A stretch of 15,490 nucleotides of DNA from contig DASZLD010000163.1 of NCBI GenBank assembly GCA_035552655.1, forward strand, positions 1 to 15,490, written 5' to 3'. Made by a program: the position numbers and the translations under genes. Shown here piece by piece: positions 1 to 5,999 of this stretch; positions within the stretch are counted from its first letter, which is position 1; the number at the start of each line of letters is the position of its first letter. Source of the stretch: DASXMT01 sp035552655 (GTDB lineage: Bacteria > Actinomycetota > Acidimicrobiia > Acidimicrobiales > RAAP-2). The notes below the pieces were generated by a model that was not told the DNA's origin, made no database searches, and saw nothing but the letters and a program-made list of their open reading frames with translations.

Positions 1-360
1 GCAGATGGCCTTGATGGTGAACAGCTCCGCGCTGATCAGATAGATGATCATGCCCACACCGGCCACCGACAGGAGCAATCGGGCCAGGTGGATCCACCGG
101 TTCAGCGACCGCCAGGCCACCGGCAGGCACAAGACGAGCATGGGGATGAAATAGGCCAGACCGAGGACGGCCACCGGGATGCCCAACACGTAGGACTGCG
201 GGCTGGTGGTCACCTTCTCGCAGTTGATGACCCCTCCTCCCGCCGGGCAGGACAGGGTCACCGCCGAGGAGAAGTGGGTGAGGGTGAGATAGATGGACAC
301 GCCCAGTCCCGCGATCGACAGCACCAGGCTGGTGACCGGCTGCCAGCGCAGGGTGTGCAT
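1..360 (-). CDS. Vitamin K epoxide reductase (VKOR) family protein, partial (C-terminus missing)
   Basis: A 120-residue N-terminal part reads to the window edge without a stop. Three membrane segments are visible (about residues 8-28, 56-78 and 92-111). Between the first two lies an exposed loop with two cysteines, Cys38 and Cys47 (SCPAGGGVINCEKV), the usual VKOR loop pair. The last visible codon, Cys120 in TIKAIC, fits the first Cys of the CxxC quinone-side pair. Bacterial VKORs re-oxidise a thioredoxin-fold partner outside the membrane and pass electrons to quinone. The start ATG lies 21 nt after the stop of the upstream thioredoxin-fold gene, so the two are probably co-transcribed; no strong ribosome binding site is seen. 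The family call is firm; the partner assignment is inference from neighbourhood. Confidence 0.88.
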   Translation of the reverse strand, partial: MHTLRWQPVTSLVLSIAGLGVSIYLTLTHFSSAVTLSCPAGGGVINCEKVTTSPQSYVLGIPVAVLGLAYFIPMLVLCLPVAWRSLNRWIHLARLLLSVAGVGMIIYLISAELFTIKAIC

Positions 361-381
361 CGTCCGCCCAGCCCCGCAGCC

Positions 382-1458
382 CTATTTGGCCGTGGCGGCC
401 AGCGCCTTGGTCGCCGCCTGCACGCCCGGACTCTGGCACACCGAGGCCGGCTGGTTCTTGGTCGTGGCGCAGATGCCGGCGCTGATGTAGTTGGAGGTGG
501 CCACGATGGCCTGGGTCACCGGATTGCTCGCATCGGACAGGCCGTTGGCGATCTCGGCGTGGGACAGTCCGGCCAGGATGCCCGAGCTGTACGAGGGCCC
601 GGGCACGATGACCTGGTTGCCGATGTCCACGAACGGGTACCCGAACTGGCCGGTCTGGGCGTTCGGATCCAGGGGCGGCTGTTCGTACTTGTTGAGGATG
701 GCCTGCTGGGCCTTGGTGATCTGGTCGAGCGGCTTGTAGTAGCCCTGGTTGTTCGGGATGTTGCTGACCTGCTCGACGGCCTGGAAGGTCAGGTACTGGC
801 TGGTGTAGGTGGAGCCCTCGAAGCTGAAGGTGTTGGTGTTCGGATAGACGTCGGTATGGGACGAGGCCGTCACCTTGAGGTTCGAGAAGGTGCCGAACCG
901 GGACAGGGAGGAGATCAGGGCCCAGCGTTCGGCCGCACAATACGGGCAGTACTCGGCCCCGACGTAGAGCATGCCGGGCTTGCCGTCCAGCATCAGGATG
1001 GGCTGGTTGGACAGAGGGATGGGCGGGCTGACCTGGACGCTGGAGGTCACGCCGACCTGGTTGTAGACCGAGTCGGGGATGTTCACCACTTTGGAGACCA
1101 CGCTGGCCGGTGCGGCGGTGACGGGGGTGAACGCGGCGTTGGTCGACGGGCTCCCGCTGGTCACCTTGATGACCACCAGCACCACCACCACCACGATGAC
1201 CACGGCCACCGCACCCCAGGCCATGACCGCTCCCGAGGGTCCCTTGCGCGACCCCGCCTTCTTGACCGGCCGGCCGCCCGCTCCCGAGCCGCCGCCCCGG
1301 GCCGAGCCGCCCTTCTTGGCCGGCGCCTTACCCGCCTTGGCCGTCACCGGTCTGCTCTGCTGGCGGCTGCGGTCCTTGGCCGAGACCCCGGGCTTGGGCG
1401 TGTTGCCACCCGGCTTCGGTTTGTTGCCTCCGCCGGACGTTTGCTTGTTGTCGGCCAT
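382..1458 (-). CDS. DUF929-family membrane-anchored thioredoxin-fold protein (CPYC motif)
   Basis: The protein has 358 residues. Residues 1-76 are basic and low in complexity (Lys/Gly/Pro/Ala-rich) and probably cytoplasmic. Residues about 77-98 form a single Val/Ile-rich membrane anchor. The rest is an exported domain resembling DUF929. Its core has VGAEYCPYCAAERWAL with Cys171 and Cys174, a CxxC pair of the DsbA-like type, and there are two more Cys near the C-terminus. A likely role is thiol-disulfide exchange outside the membrane, re-oxidised by the VKOR protein encoded 21 nt downstream. The start is the first ATG, at position 1458, with GGGGAC just upstream. DUF929 function is not well established, so DsbA-like activity is inferred from the motif and the neighbour. 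Confidence 0.82.
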   Translation of the reverse strand: MADNKQTSGGGNKPKPGGNTPKPGVSAKDRSRQQSRPVTAKAGKAPAKKGGSARGGGSGAGGRPVKKAGSRKGPSGAVMAWGAVAVVIVVVVVLVVIKVTSGSPSTNAAFTPVTAAPASVVSKVVNIPDSVYNQVGVTSSVQVSPPIPLSNQPILMLDGKPGMLYVGAEYCPYCAAERWALISSLSRFGTFSNLKVTASSHTDVYPNTNTFSFEGSTYTSQYLTFQAVEQVSNIPNNQGYYKPLDQITKAQQAILNKYEQPPLDPNAQTGQFGYPFVDIGNQVIVPGPSYSSGILAGLSHAEIANGLSDASNPVTQAIVATSNYISAGICATTKNQPASVCQSPGVQAATKALAATAK

Positions 1459-1496
1459 CGTCCCCGCTAGTCCTATGTCGTTTTACGGTCTCGGTG

Positions 1497-1502
1497 AGCG
1501 TA
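1497..1502 (-). promoter_or_regulatory. Possible -10 box for the DUF929-VKOR pair
   Basis: TACGCT on the minus strand fits TANNNT and would give a leader of about 30 nt before the ATG at 1458. No good -35 element is visible. The 1459-1575 gap is the divergent regulatory space between this pair and the hydrolase cluster. Confidence 0.3.
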
Positions 1503-1562
1503 TCGGGTCGAGGGGGGTGCCCACAGTCGCGCCAATGCCATGCGGGCACGCGAGAGCGGTCG

Positions 1563-1568
1563 TACACT
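1563..1568 (+). promoter_or_regulatory. -10 box of the alpha/beta hydrolase cluster, leaderless layout
   Basis: TACACT ends 7 nt before the ATG at 1576, so transcription would begin at or next to the start codon. There is no Shine-Dalgarno sequence before this ATG and the -35 region is weak. The same spacing recurs at other genes in the window. Confidence 0.5.
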
Positions 1569-1575
1569 GCCGGCC

Positions 1576-2502
1576 ATGCTCGATCCGCCGGCTGTGCCCC
1601 TCCCGGTCGGCGCACTTCCCGAACCGCCGGCTCCCCCCGCGCCGGGAGCCCTGCTGTGGTCGACGGTCACCGTCGACGGTCGGTCGGTGACCTACGGCGC
1701 CACCGGGGTTGGTCGGACGGCCCTGTTCCTGCACGGTTGGGGCCTCCGTCCCCACGCCTATCGGGCCCCCATCCGGCACCTGGGACTGGTGGGCTGCCGG
1801 GTGGTGGCCCCGGTCCTGCCCGGCTTCGGGGGAAGCCGGGGCCTGCCCTCGTCCCAGCGCTCCTTCGCCGGGTACGCCGCCTGGGTGGGCCGCTTCCTCG
1901 ATGCCGTGGGCATCGATCAGGTCGACCTGGTGGTGGGCCACTCCTTCGGAGGCGGCGTGGCCATCCAGTTCACTCACGACGTCCCCACCCGCGCCGCCTC
2001 GCTGTACCTGGCCAATGCCATCGGTAGCCCCACCTGGTCATCGCATGCCGACCGGGTGCGCACCATGGCCCAGCGCCCGGTATGGGATTGGGGCCGGCAC
2101 CTCTCCGCCGATCTGGTCCGTTCGCCCGGGCTCATCCGGGTCCTCCCCTCCGTGCTCAGCGACATCGTTCCCACCATCATGCAGAACCCCCTGGCCATGT
2201 GGCAGACCGGTGAGTTCATCCGCCGGGCCGACCTGGTCGGGGAGCTCGGGGAGGTTCACCGGCGCGGCACTCCGGTGACCGTTGTGTGGTCGGACCGGGA
2301 CCGACTGGTTCCCCGCTCGGCCTTTGACGACCTCCGGCGCGCCGCCGGTGTCGAAGGGACGGTGGTGGAGGGGTCACACGGATGGCTGTTGGCCCATCCG
2401 GCCCGATTCGGCGAGCTGGCCATTCCCTTGTTGGCCCAGCTCCCACCGTCCGCCGGCCGCGCCGCCAAAAGACGTCGTCGGGAGATCGCACCACTAGCCT
2501 GA
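1576..2502 (+). CDS. Alpha/beta-fold hydrolase
   Basis: A 308-residue alpha/beta hydrolase. Visible elements are the oxyanion-side HGWG (residues 53-56), the nucleophile elbow GHSFGG with Ser123, an acid in WSDRDRLVP (probably Asp242), and His268 in EGSHGW, so the catalytic triad looks complete. Residues 1-30 are Pro/Ala-rich and look unstructured; there is no signal peptide. The reading frame is open to an ATG at 1540, but 1576 is preferred because a TACACT -10 box sits 7 nt upstream and the 1540 start would lie upstream of that box. The Nudix gene begins 5 nt after the stop. The substrate cannot be told from the sequence. Confidence 0.85.
   Translation: MLDPPAVPLPVGALPEPPAPPAPGALLWSTVTVDGRSVTYGATGVGRTALFLHGWGLRPHAYRAPIRHLGLVGCRVVAPVLPGFGGSRGLPSSQRSFAGYAAWVGRFLDAVGIDQVDLVVGHSFGGGVAIQFTHDVPTRAASLYLANAIGSPTWSSHADRVRTMAQRPVWDWGRHLSADLVRSPGLIRVLPSVLSDIVPTIMQNPLAMWQTGEFIRRADLVGELGEVHRRGTPVTVVWSDRDRLVPRSAFDDLRRAAGVEGTVVEGSHGWLLAHPARFGELAIPLLAQLPPSAGRAAKRRRREIAPLA
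2495..2500 (+). promoter_or_regulatory. -10 box before the Nudix gene, leaderless layout
   Basis: TAGCCT lies at the very end of the hydrolase gene; its last T is the first base of the hydrolase TGA stop. It is followed by 7 nt and the GTG start at 2508. This would give a second, internal leaderless start within the cluster. No -35 element is evident. Confidence 0.4.
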
Positions 2503-2507
2503 TCCTC

Positions 2508-3362
2508 GTGTCCGTGCCCGTGCGTTCTGCCGCCACCGTGCTCTTGGTGCGTGACGGGGTGGGTGACGACGGAGACCGGGCCATCGAGGTGTGCATGCTG
2601 CGCCGCAACCTTGGGGCCAGCTTTGCCGCCGGGGCCCATGTGTTCCCGGGCGGTTCGGTTGACGAGGCTGACCGGGACGCCGAGTTCGAGACGTTGTGCC
2701 GCGATCGGACCGACGCCGAAGCCAGCGCCACGCTGGGCGTGGCCCAGGGTGGGCTGTCGTTCTGGGTGGCCGCGGTGAGGGAGTGCTTCGAGGAGGCGGG
2801 CGTGGTGCTGGCCTACCCGCCCAGCGGGGGGGAGGGCGTCGGGTCGCCGGACATGCTCGATGCATCGGATCCGGTGGTGCGGGAGCGGTTCGCCGCTCAT
2901 CGCGATGCGCTCAACGCCGGCACCGACCGCTTCCTCGACGTGTGCCGAGCCGAGGGATTGGAGCTGGCCACCGACGCGCTCCACTACATCAGCCGCTGGA
3001 TCACCCCCGCGTTCATGCCCAAGCGGTTCGACACCCGTTTCTTCGTGTGTGCCGCTCCACCCGGTCAGGTGGCGCTCCACGACGACGGCGAGACCATCGC
3101 CACCGTCTGGCTACGGGCGGCCGACGCCCTCGACCGCAGCCGGCGCGGCGAGCTCGACCTGTTGCCGCCCACCCTGGCCAACCTGAGGACCGTCGGGCGC
3201 TTCGCCACCACGGCTGAGCTCCTCGACGCGGCGGCGACCATGGTCGAGATGCCGGCCATGGAGGCAGTGGTGGCCACCGAGGCCGGAGAGTTCAAGGTCC
3301 TGCGACCCGGAGACGACGGCTATGAGGACGCCGTGGCCGCCATGGTGGCCGATGCCGGCTGA
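2508..3362 (+). CDS. Nudix hydrolase, NUDT19-like (split Nudix box)
   Basis: A 284-residue protein. The Nudix box is present but split: VFPGGS (residues 46-50) and AAVRECFEEAGVVL (88-101, with Arg91, Glu92, Glu95, Glu96 and Gly98) are separated by about 28 more residues than in the canonical GX5EX7REUXEEXGU spacing. Such an insertion is known in NUDT19/NUDT7-type proteins, several of which cleave CoA derivatives; that substrate is only an analogy here. The GTG at 2508 is chosen because conserved sequence starts immediately (MSVPVRSAATVLLVRDG) and a TAGCCT box lies 7 nt upstream; GTG codons at 2514 and 2520 are alternatives. The gene sits 5 nt after the hydrolase and overlaps the next gene by 11 bp. 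Confidence 0.85.
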   Translation: MSVPVRSAATVLLVRDGVGDDGDRAIEVCMLRRNLGASFAAGAHVFPGGSVDEADRDAEFETLCRDRTDAEASATLGVAQGGLSFWVAAVRECFEEAGVVLAYPPSGGEGVGSPDMLDASDPVVRERFAAHRDALNAGTDRFLDVCRAEGLELATDALHYISRWITPAFMPKRFDTRFFVCAAPPGQVALHDDGETIATVWLRAADALDRSRRGELDLLPPTLANLRTVGRFATTAELLDAAATMVEMPAMEAVVATEAGEFKVLRPGDDGYEDAVAAMVADAG

Positions 3363-4239
3363 GCTGGCCGAGCTGGTCCACGACCAGCCCGAGAAGGTGG
3401 CACCGGGGGTAGTGCGCATCACCGCGGCCAACCCCGGTGTGATGACTGGTCCGGGCACCAACACCTACCTCCTGGGCACCGACGAGCTCGCCGTCATCGA
3501 TCCGGGGCCGGACGATGCCGCCCACCTCGATGCCGTAGCCGACGCCGGCGCCGGACGGATCCGCTGGATCCTCGTGACCCATACCCATCCCGACCACGCG
3601 CCCGGGGCCGTCGGCCTGGCCCATCGCACCGGTGCGGAGCGCCTGGGCTTTGCCTCCCGGGACGGGTTCACGGCCGACCGGACCATCGCCGACGGCTTCG
3701 AGCTACGGCAGGCCGGCCTGTCCCTCCGGGCCGTCTACACCCCCGGGCACGCCTCGAACCACCTCTGCTACCTGGCCGACCTGACCGCCGCCGACCCGTC
3801 GGGGACGGGCCCGATCATCCTCTTCACCGGCGACCATGTCATGGACGGGTCGACGGTGGTCATCGCACCCCCCGACGGGGACATGTCGATCTACTTGGCC
3901 AGCCTGGCCCTTCTGGGACAGCTGGAGCCGGCCGTCGATGTCATCGCCCCCGGCCACGGCCGGCTGATCGAGGACCCGGGCGCGGCAGTGGCCGCGTATA
4001 TGGCCCACCGACTGGCGCGGGAGGAACGAGTGGCGACGGCCCTGGCCGCGGTGGGGTCGGCCACCGTGGACCAGCTGGTTTCCGCGGCCTACCAGGATGT
4101 GGACGAGGAGCGGCACCCGATCGCCCGCCGGTCGTTATGGGCCCACCTCCGGAAGCTGACCGACGACGGGCGGGTCCGGAGCTCGGACCGGGACAGTGAC
4201 CAGGCCACCTGGGAGTGGCTGGGAGGTCAGGCCGACTGA
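3352..4239 (+). CDS. Metallo-beta-lactamase-fold hydrolase, LACTB2-like
   Basis: A 295-residue MBL-fold protein. The metal motif HTHPDH (His77, His79, Asp81, His82) is intact, and downstream ligands are visible in TPGHASNH, FTGDH and APGHGRL. The N-terminal PGTNTYLLG is characteristic of the LACTB2 group, and the C-terminal 80 or so residues look like its winged-helix domain. Human LACTB2 is a single-strand endoribonuclease; mycobacteria carry a relative (Rv3677c) of unassigned substrate. The frame is open to an ATG at 3322, but the ATG at 3352 gives the natural N-terminus (MPAELAELVHD) and an 11-bp overlap with the Nudix gene, typical of translational coupling. The stop overlaps the convergent mrp gene by 13 bp. 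Confidence 0.85.
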   Translation: MPAELAELVHDQPEKVAPGVVRITAANPGVMTGPGTNTYLLGTDELAVIDPGPDDAAHLDAVADAGAGRIRWILVTHTHPDHAPGAVGLAHRTGAERLGFASRDGFTADRTIADGFELRQAGLSLRAVYTPGHASNHLCYLADLTAADPSGTGPIILFTGDHVMDGSTVVIAPPDGDMSIYLASLALLGQLEPAVDVIAPGHGRLIEDPGAAVAAYMAHRLAREERVATALAAVGSATVDQLVSAAYQDVDEERHPIARRSLWAHLRKLTDDGRVRSSDRDSDQATWEWLGGQAD

Positions 4240-4247
4240 GCCTGGCC
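4225..4247. terminator. Hairpin across the overlapping stop codons of the MBL and mrp genes
   Basis: GGTCAGGC, a 7-nt loop, then GCCTGGCC forms an 8-bp stem on the plus strand with one G-T pair; it is slightly weaker on the minus strand. It covers both stop codons of the two convergent genes. No U-tract follows, so a role as terminator or transcript-end barrier is inference. Confidence 0.35.
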
Positions 4248-5471
4248 CGGCCCTGTGGCCGAGCCTGCCTCGACCGCCGCTTCCACGTGCTCGAGCATCC
4301 GGGCGCTGCACCCTTCCATGGCGATGACCGGCGCCACCACCGTGGCGATGGTCTCGGCCATCTCGGCGAAGACCTGGGCCAGGGGTTGCCCGTCATCGAG
4401 GGCCACCGGTTGGCCGGCGTCCCCGCCCGAGGCCACCGACGGGTGGATGGGAACCGCGCCGATCAGGGGCACGCCGATGTCGGCGGCCAACCGGGCCCCT
4501 CCGCCCGAACCGAACAGGGCATAGGACGTCCCGTGCTCGCAGGTGAAGTCGCTCATGTTCTCGATGACGCCGGCCACCCGCAGGTAGCCCTTCCTGGCCA
4601 TGTCGGCCGTTCGGGCTGCGACCTTCTGGGCGGCCAGCGGCGGCGTGGTGACGACGATCATCTCGGCCCGGGGCAACATCCGGGCCAGGCCCATCTGGAT
4701 GTCCCCGGTACCGGGGGGCATATCGATCAGCAGGTAGTCGAGCTCGCCCCAGTGCACGTCCTCCAGGAACTGCTGCACGGCACGGTTGAGGACCAGGCCC
4801 CGCCACATGATGGCGCTGTCCTCGTCGGCCAGGAAACCCATCGACAGCACCCGGAGGAGCCCGTCGCCGATGGGCCGCTCCAGCGGGACCATCTTCTTGC
4901 CCCGGGCCTCCACCTCGCCCTGCATGCCCAGTAGGCGGGGCACCGAGAAACCCCAGATGTCGGCGTCCAGCACGCCGACGGTGAGGCCGCGCCGGGCCAG
5001 GGCCACGGCCAGGTTCACGGTGATCGAGCTCTTGCCCACCCCACCCTTGCCCGAGGCGATGGTGAGCACGCGGGTGGTGGCCGGAATGTCGGTGGCCGGC
5101 GCGGACTCGCGGGCGATCCACCGGGCCTGCTCCATCACAGCCCGGCGCTCGGGCTCGTCCATGGTGCCCGTCCTGACCTCGACCGAGGCCACACCGGGCA
5201 GCGAGAGGACCCGGGTCTCCACGTCACGACGGATCTGGTCCCGCAGCGGGCACCCGGCGACGGTCAGGGCCACCTCGACGTCGACCGACCCGTCCCCGGC
5301 CACCTCGACGGCCCGGACCATCCCCAGGTCGACGATGCTGGCGCCCAGCTCGGGGTCGACCACGCCGGACAGGGCCTGGCGCACGTGCTCGGAGGTGGGC
5401 GGCCCACCCGGTGCCGGCACGTCGTCGCCCCCTGGTTCGTCGGGCTGCAAAACGTCAGAAACGGGCGCCAC
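4227..5471 (-). CDS. mrp: Mrp/ApbC-family P-loop ATPase, Fe-S cluster carrier
   Basis: A 414-residue protein. An N-terminal MIP18/DUF59 domain (about residues 27-105, with VVDPELG and Cys74 in AGCPL) is followed by a Mrp/NBP35 ATPase domain with the deviant Walker A GKGGVGKSS (141-149), the LDADIWGFS motif (168-176) and DMPPGTGD (250-257). Mrp proteins carry [4Fe-4S] clusters to apo-proteins. The canonical CxxC that bridges the cluster in the dimer is reduced to one Cys here (Cys311 in FTCEHGTSYALFG); other actinobacterial Mrp proteins also lack the pair. The start is a GTG with TAGAAT 7 nt upstream. The gene is divergent from an A-type Fe-S carrier, which supports an Fe-S role. Confidence 0.92.
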   Translation of the reverse strand: MAPVSDVLQPDEPGGDDVPAPGGPPTSEHVRQALSGVVDPELGASIVDLGMVRAVEVAGDGSVDVEVALTVAGCPLRDQIRRDVETRVLSLPGVASVEVRTGTMDEPERRAVMEQARWIARESAPATDIPATTRVLTIASGKGGVGKSSITVNLAVALARRGLTVGVLDADIWGFSVPRLLGMQGEVEARGKKMVPLERPIGDGLLRVLSMGFLADEDSAIMWRGLVLNRAVQQFLEDVHWGELDYLLIDMPPGTGDIQMGLARMLPRAEMIVVTTPPLAAQKVAARTADMARKGYLRVAGVIENMSDFTCEHGTSYALFGSGGGARLAADIGVPLIGAVPIHPSVASGGDAGQPVALDDGQPLAQVFAEMAETIATVVAPVIAMEGCSARMLEHVEAAVEAGSATGPGQAQSA

Positions 5472-5478
5472 AAAGGGA

Positions 5479-5484
5479 ATTCTA
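5479..5484 (-). promoter_or_regulatory. -10 box of mrp, leaderless layout
   Basis: TAGAAT on the minus strand, one base from the TATAAT consensus at its fourth and fifth positions read together, lies exactly 7 nt before the GTG start at 5471. There is no Shine-Dalgarno sequence between them, so a leaderless mrp transcript is likely. Confidence 0.5.
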
Positions 5485-5550
5485 CTGGCGGGACCCGTTG
5501 GTGCCGCCAGTGCTGGTCACACCGTGGTACCGGACCCACACCCGGGCGGA

Positions 5551-5556
5551 TACGCT
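5551..5556 (+). promoter_or_regulatory. Possible -10 box for the A-type Fe-S carrier gene
   Basis: TACGCT fits TANNNT and would give a leader of about 70 nt. That leader contains a small hairpin (CAGGC, 5-nt loop, GCCTG at 5576-5590) and the AAGGAGG ribosome binding site at 5620-5626. No convincing -35 element is seen. The 5472-5633 gap serves mrp and this gene divergently. Confidence 0.3.
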
Positions 5557-5619
5557 GTGGAACACGAAGACGGCCCAGGCACGAGGCCTGTTACCGGACG
5601 CAACTAGTCGACCAGCTCC

Positions 5620-5626
5620 AAGGAGG
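5620..5626 (+). promoter_or_regulatory. Ribosome binding site that fixes the A-type carrier start
   Basis: AAGGAGG ends 7 nt before the GTG at 5634. This favours that GTG over the in-frame ATG at 5646, and over the long in-frame extension upstream. Confidence 0.75.
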
Positions 5627-5633
5627 CGCACGG

Positions 5634-5999
5634 GTGAGCACGACCATGCAGAACGTCAGCATCGGGAAGAAGCCAGCTCCGGTCGTCCTGACCGACATCG
5701 CCACCACCAAGGTGGCCGAGCTGCTCGCCCAAGAGGACACCGACGATCTCGCCCTCCGGGTGGCGGTGCGCCCCGGCGGCTGTTCGGGCTACAGCTACGA
5801 GATGTTCTTTGACGCCGAGGTGGCCGAAGACGACATCGTGCGGTCCTTCGGCACGGTGAAGGTGGTCGTGGACTCGGCCAGCGCCGACCTGCTCAAGGGC
5901 TCGACCCTCGACTACAGCGACGGCCTCCAGGGGGCCGGGTTCCATGTGACGAACCCCAATGCCGCCCGCACCTGCGGTTGCGGCTCGTCTTTCAGCTGA
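5634..5999 (+). CDS. erpA: A-type iron-sulfur carrier (IscA/ErpA/HesB family)
   Basis: A 121-residue protein of normal family length. The three conserved cysteines are present: Cys50 in GGCSGYSY and Cys114/Cys116 in the C-terminal CGCGSSF. A-type carriers receive Fe-S clusters from the assembly scaffold and deliver them to target enzymes in the cytoplasm. The start GTG follows a strong AAGGAGG. The gene is divergent from mrp, another Fe-S carrier, and its 3' end overlaps by 41 bp the start of a protein predicted to hold two [2Fe-2S] clusters, a plausible client. The family is certain; the exact symbol (erpA, iscA or hesB) is not. Confidence 0.92.
   Translation: MSTTMQNVSIGKKPAPVVLTDIATTKVAELLAQEDTDDLALRVAVRPGGCSGYSYEMFFDAEVAEDDIVRSFGTVKVVVDSASADLLKGSTLDYSDGLQGAGFHVTNPNAARTCGCGSSFS

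Noticed and set aside
1160..1205. ACC-rich repeat tract
   Set aside because: It is the complement of Val/Ile codons of the DUF929 membrane anchor; codon-level low complexity explains it without a functional repeat.
88..1470. 460-codon open frame on the plus strand over the VKOR and DUF929 genes
   Set aside because: Shadow frame; the minus strand encodes two recognisable protein families and the His-rich stretch mirrors the Val-rich membrane segment.
5385..5633. N-terminal extension of the A-type carrier frame
   Set aside because: The extension overlaps the mrp gene and its promoter and does not resemble the family; AAGGAGG before GTG 5634 fixes the start.
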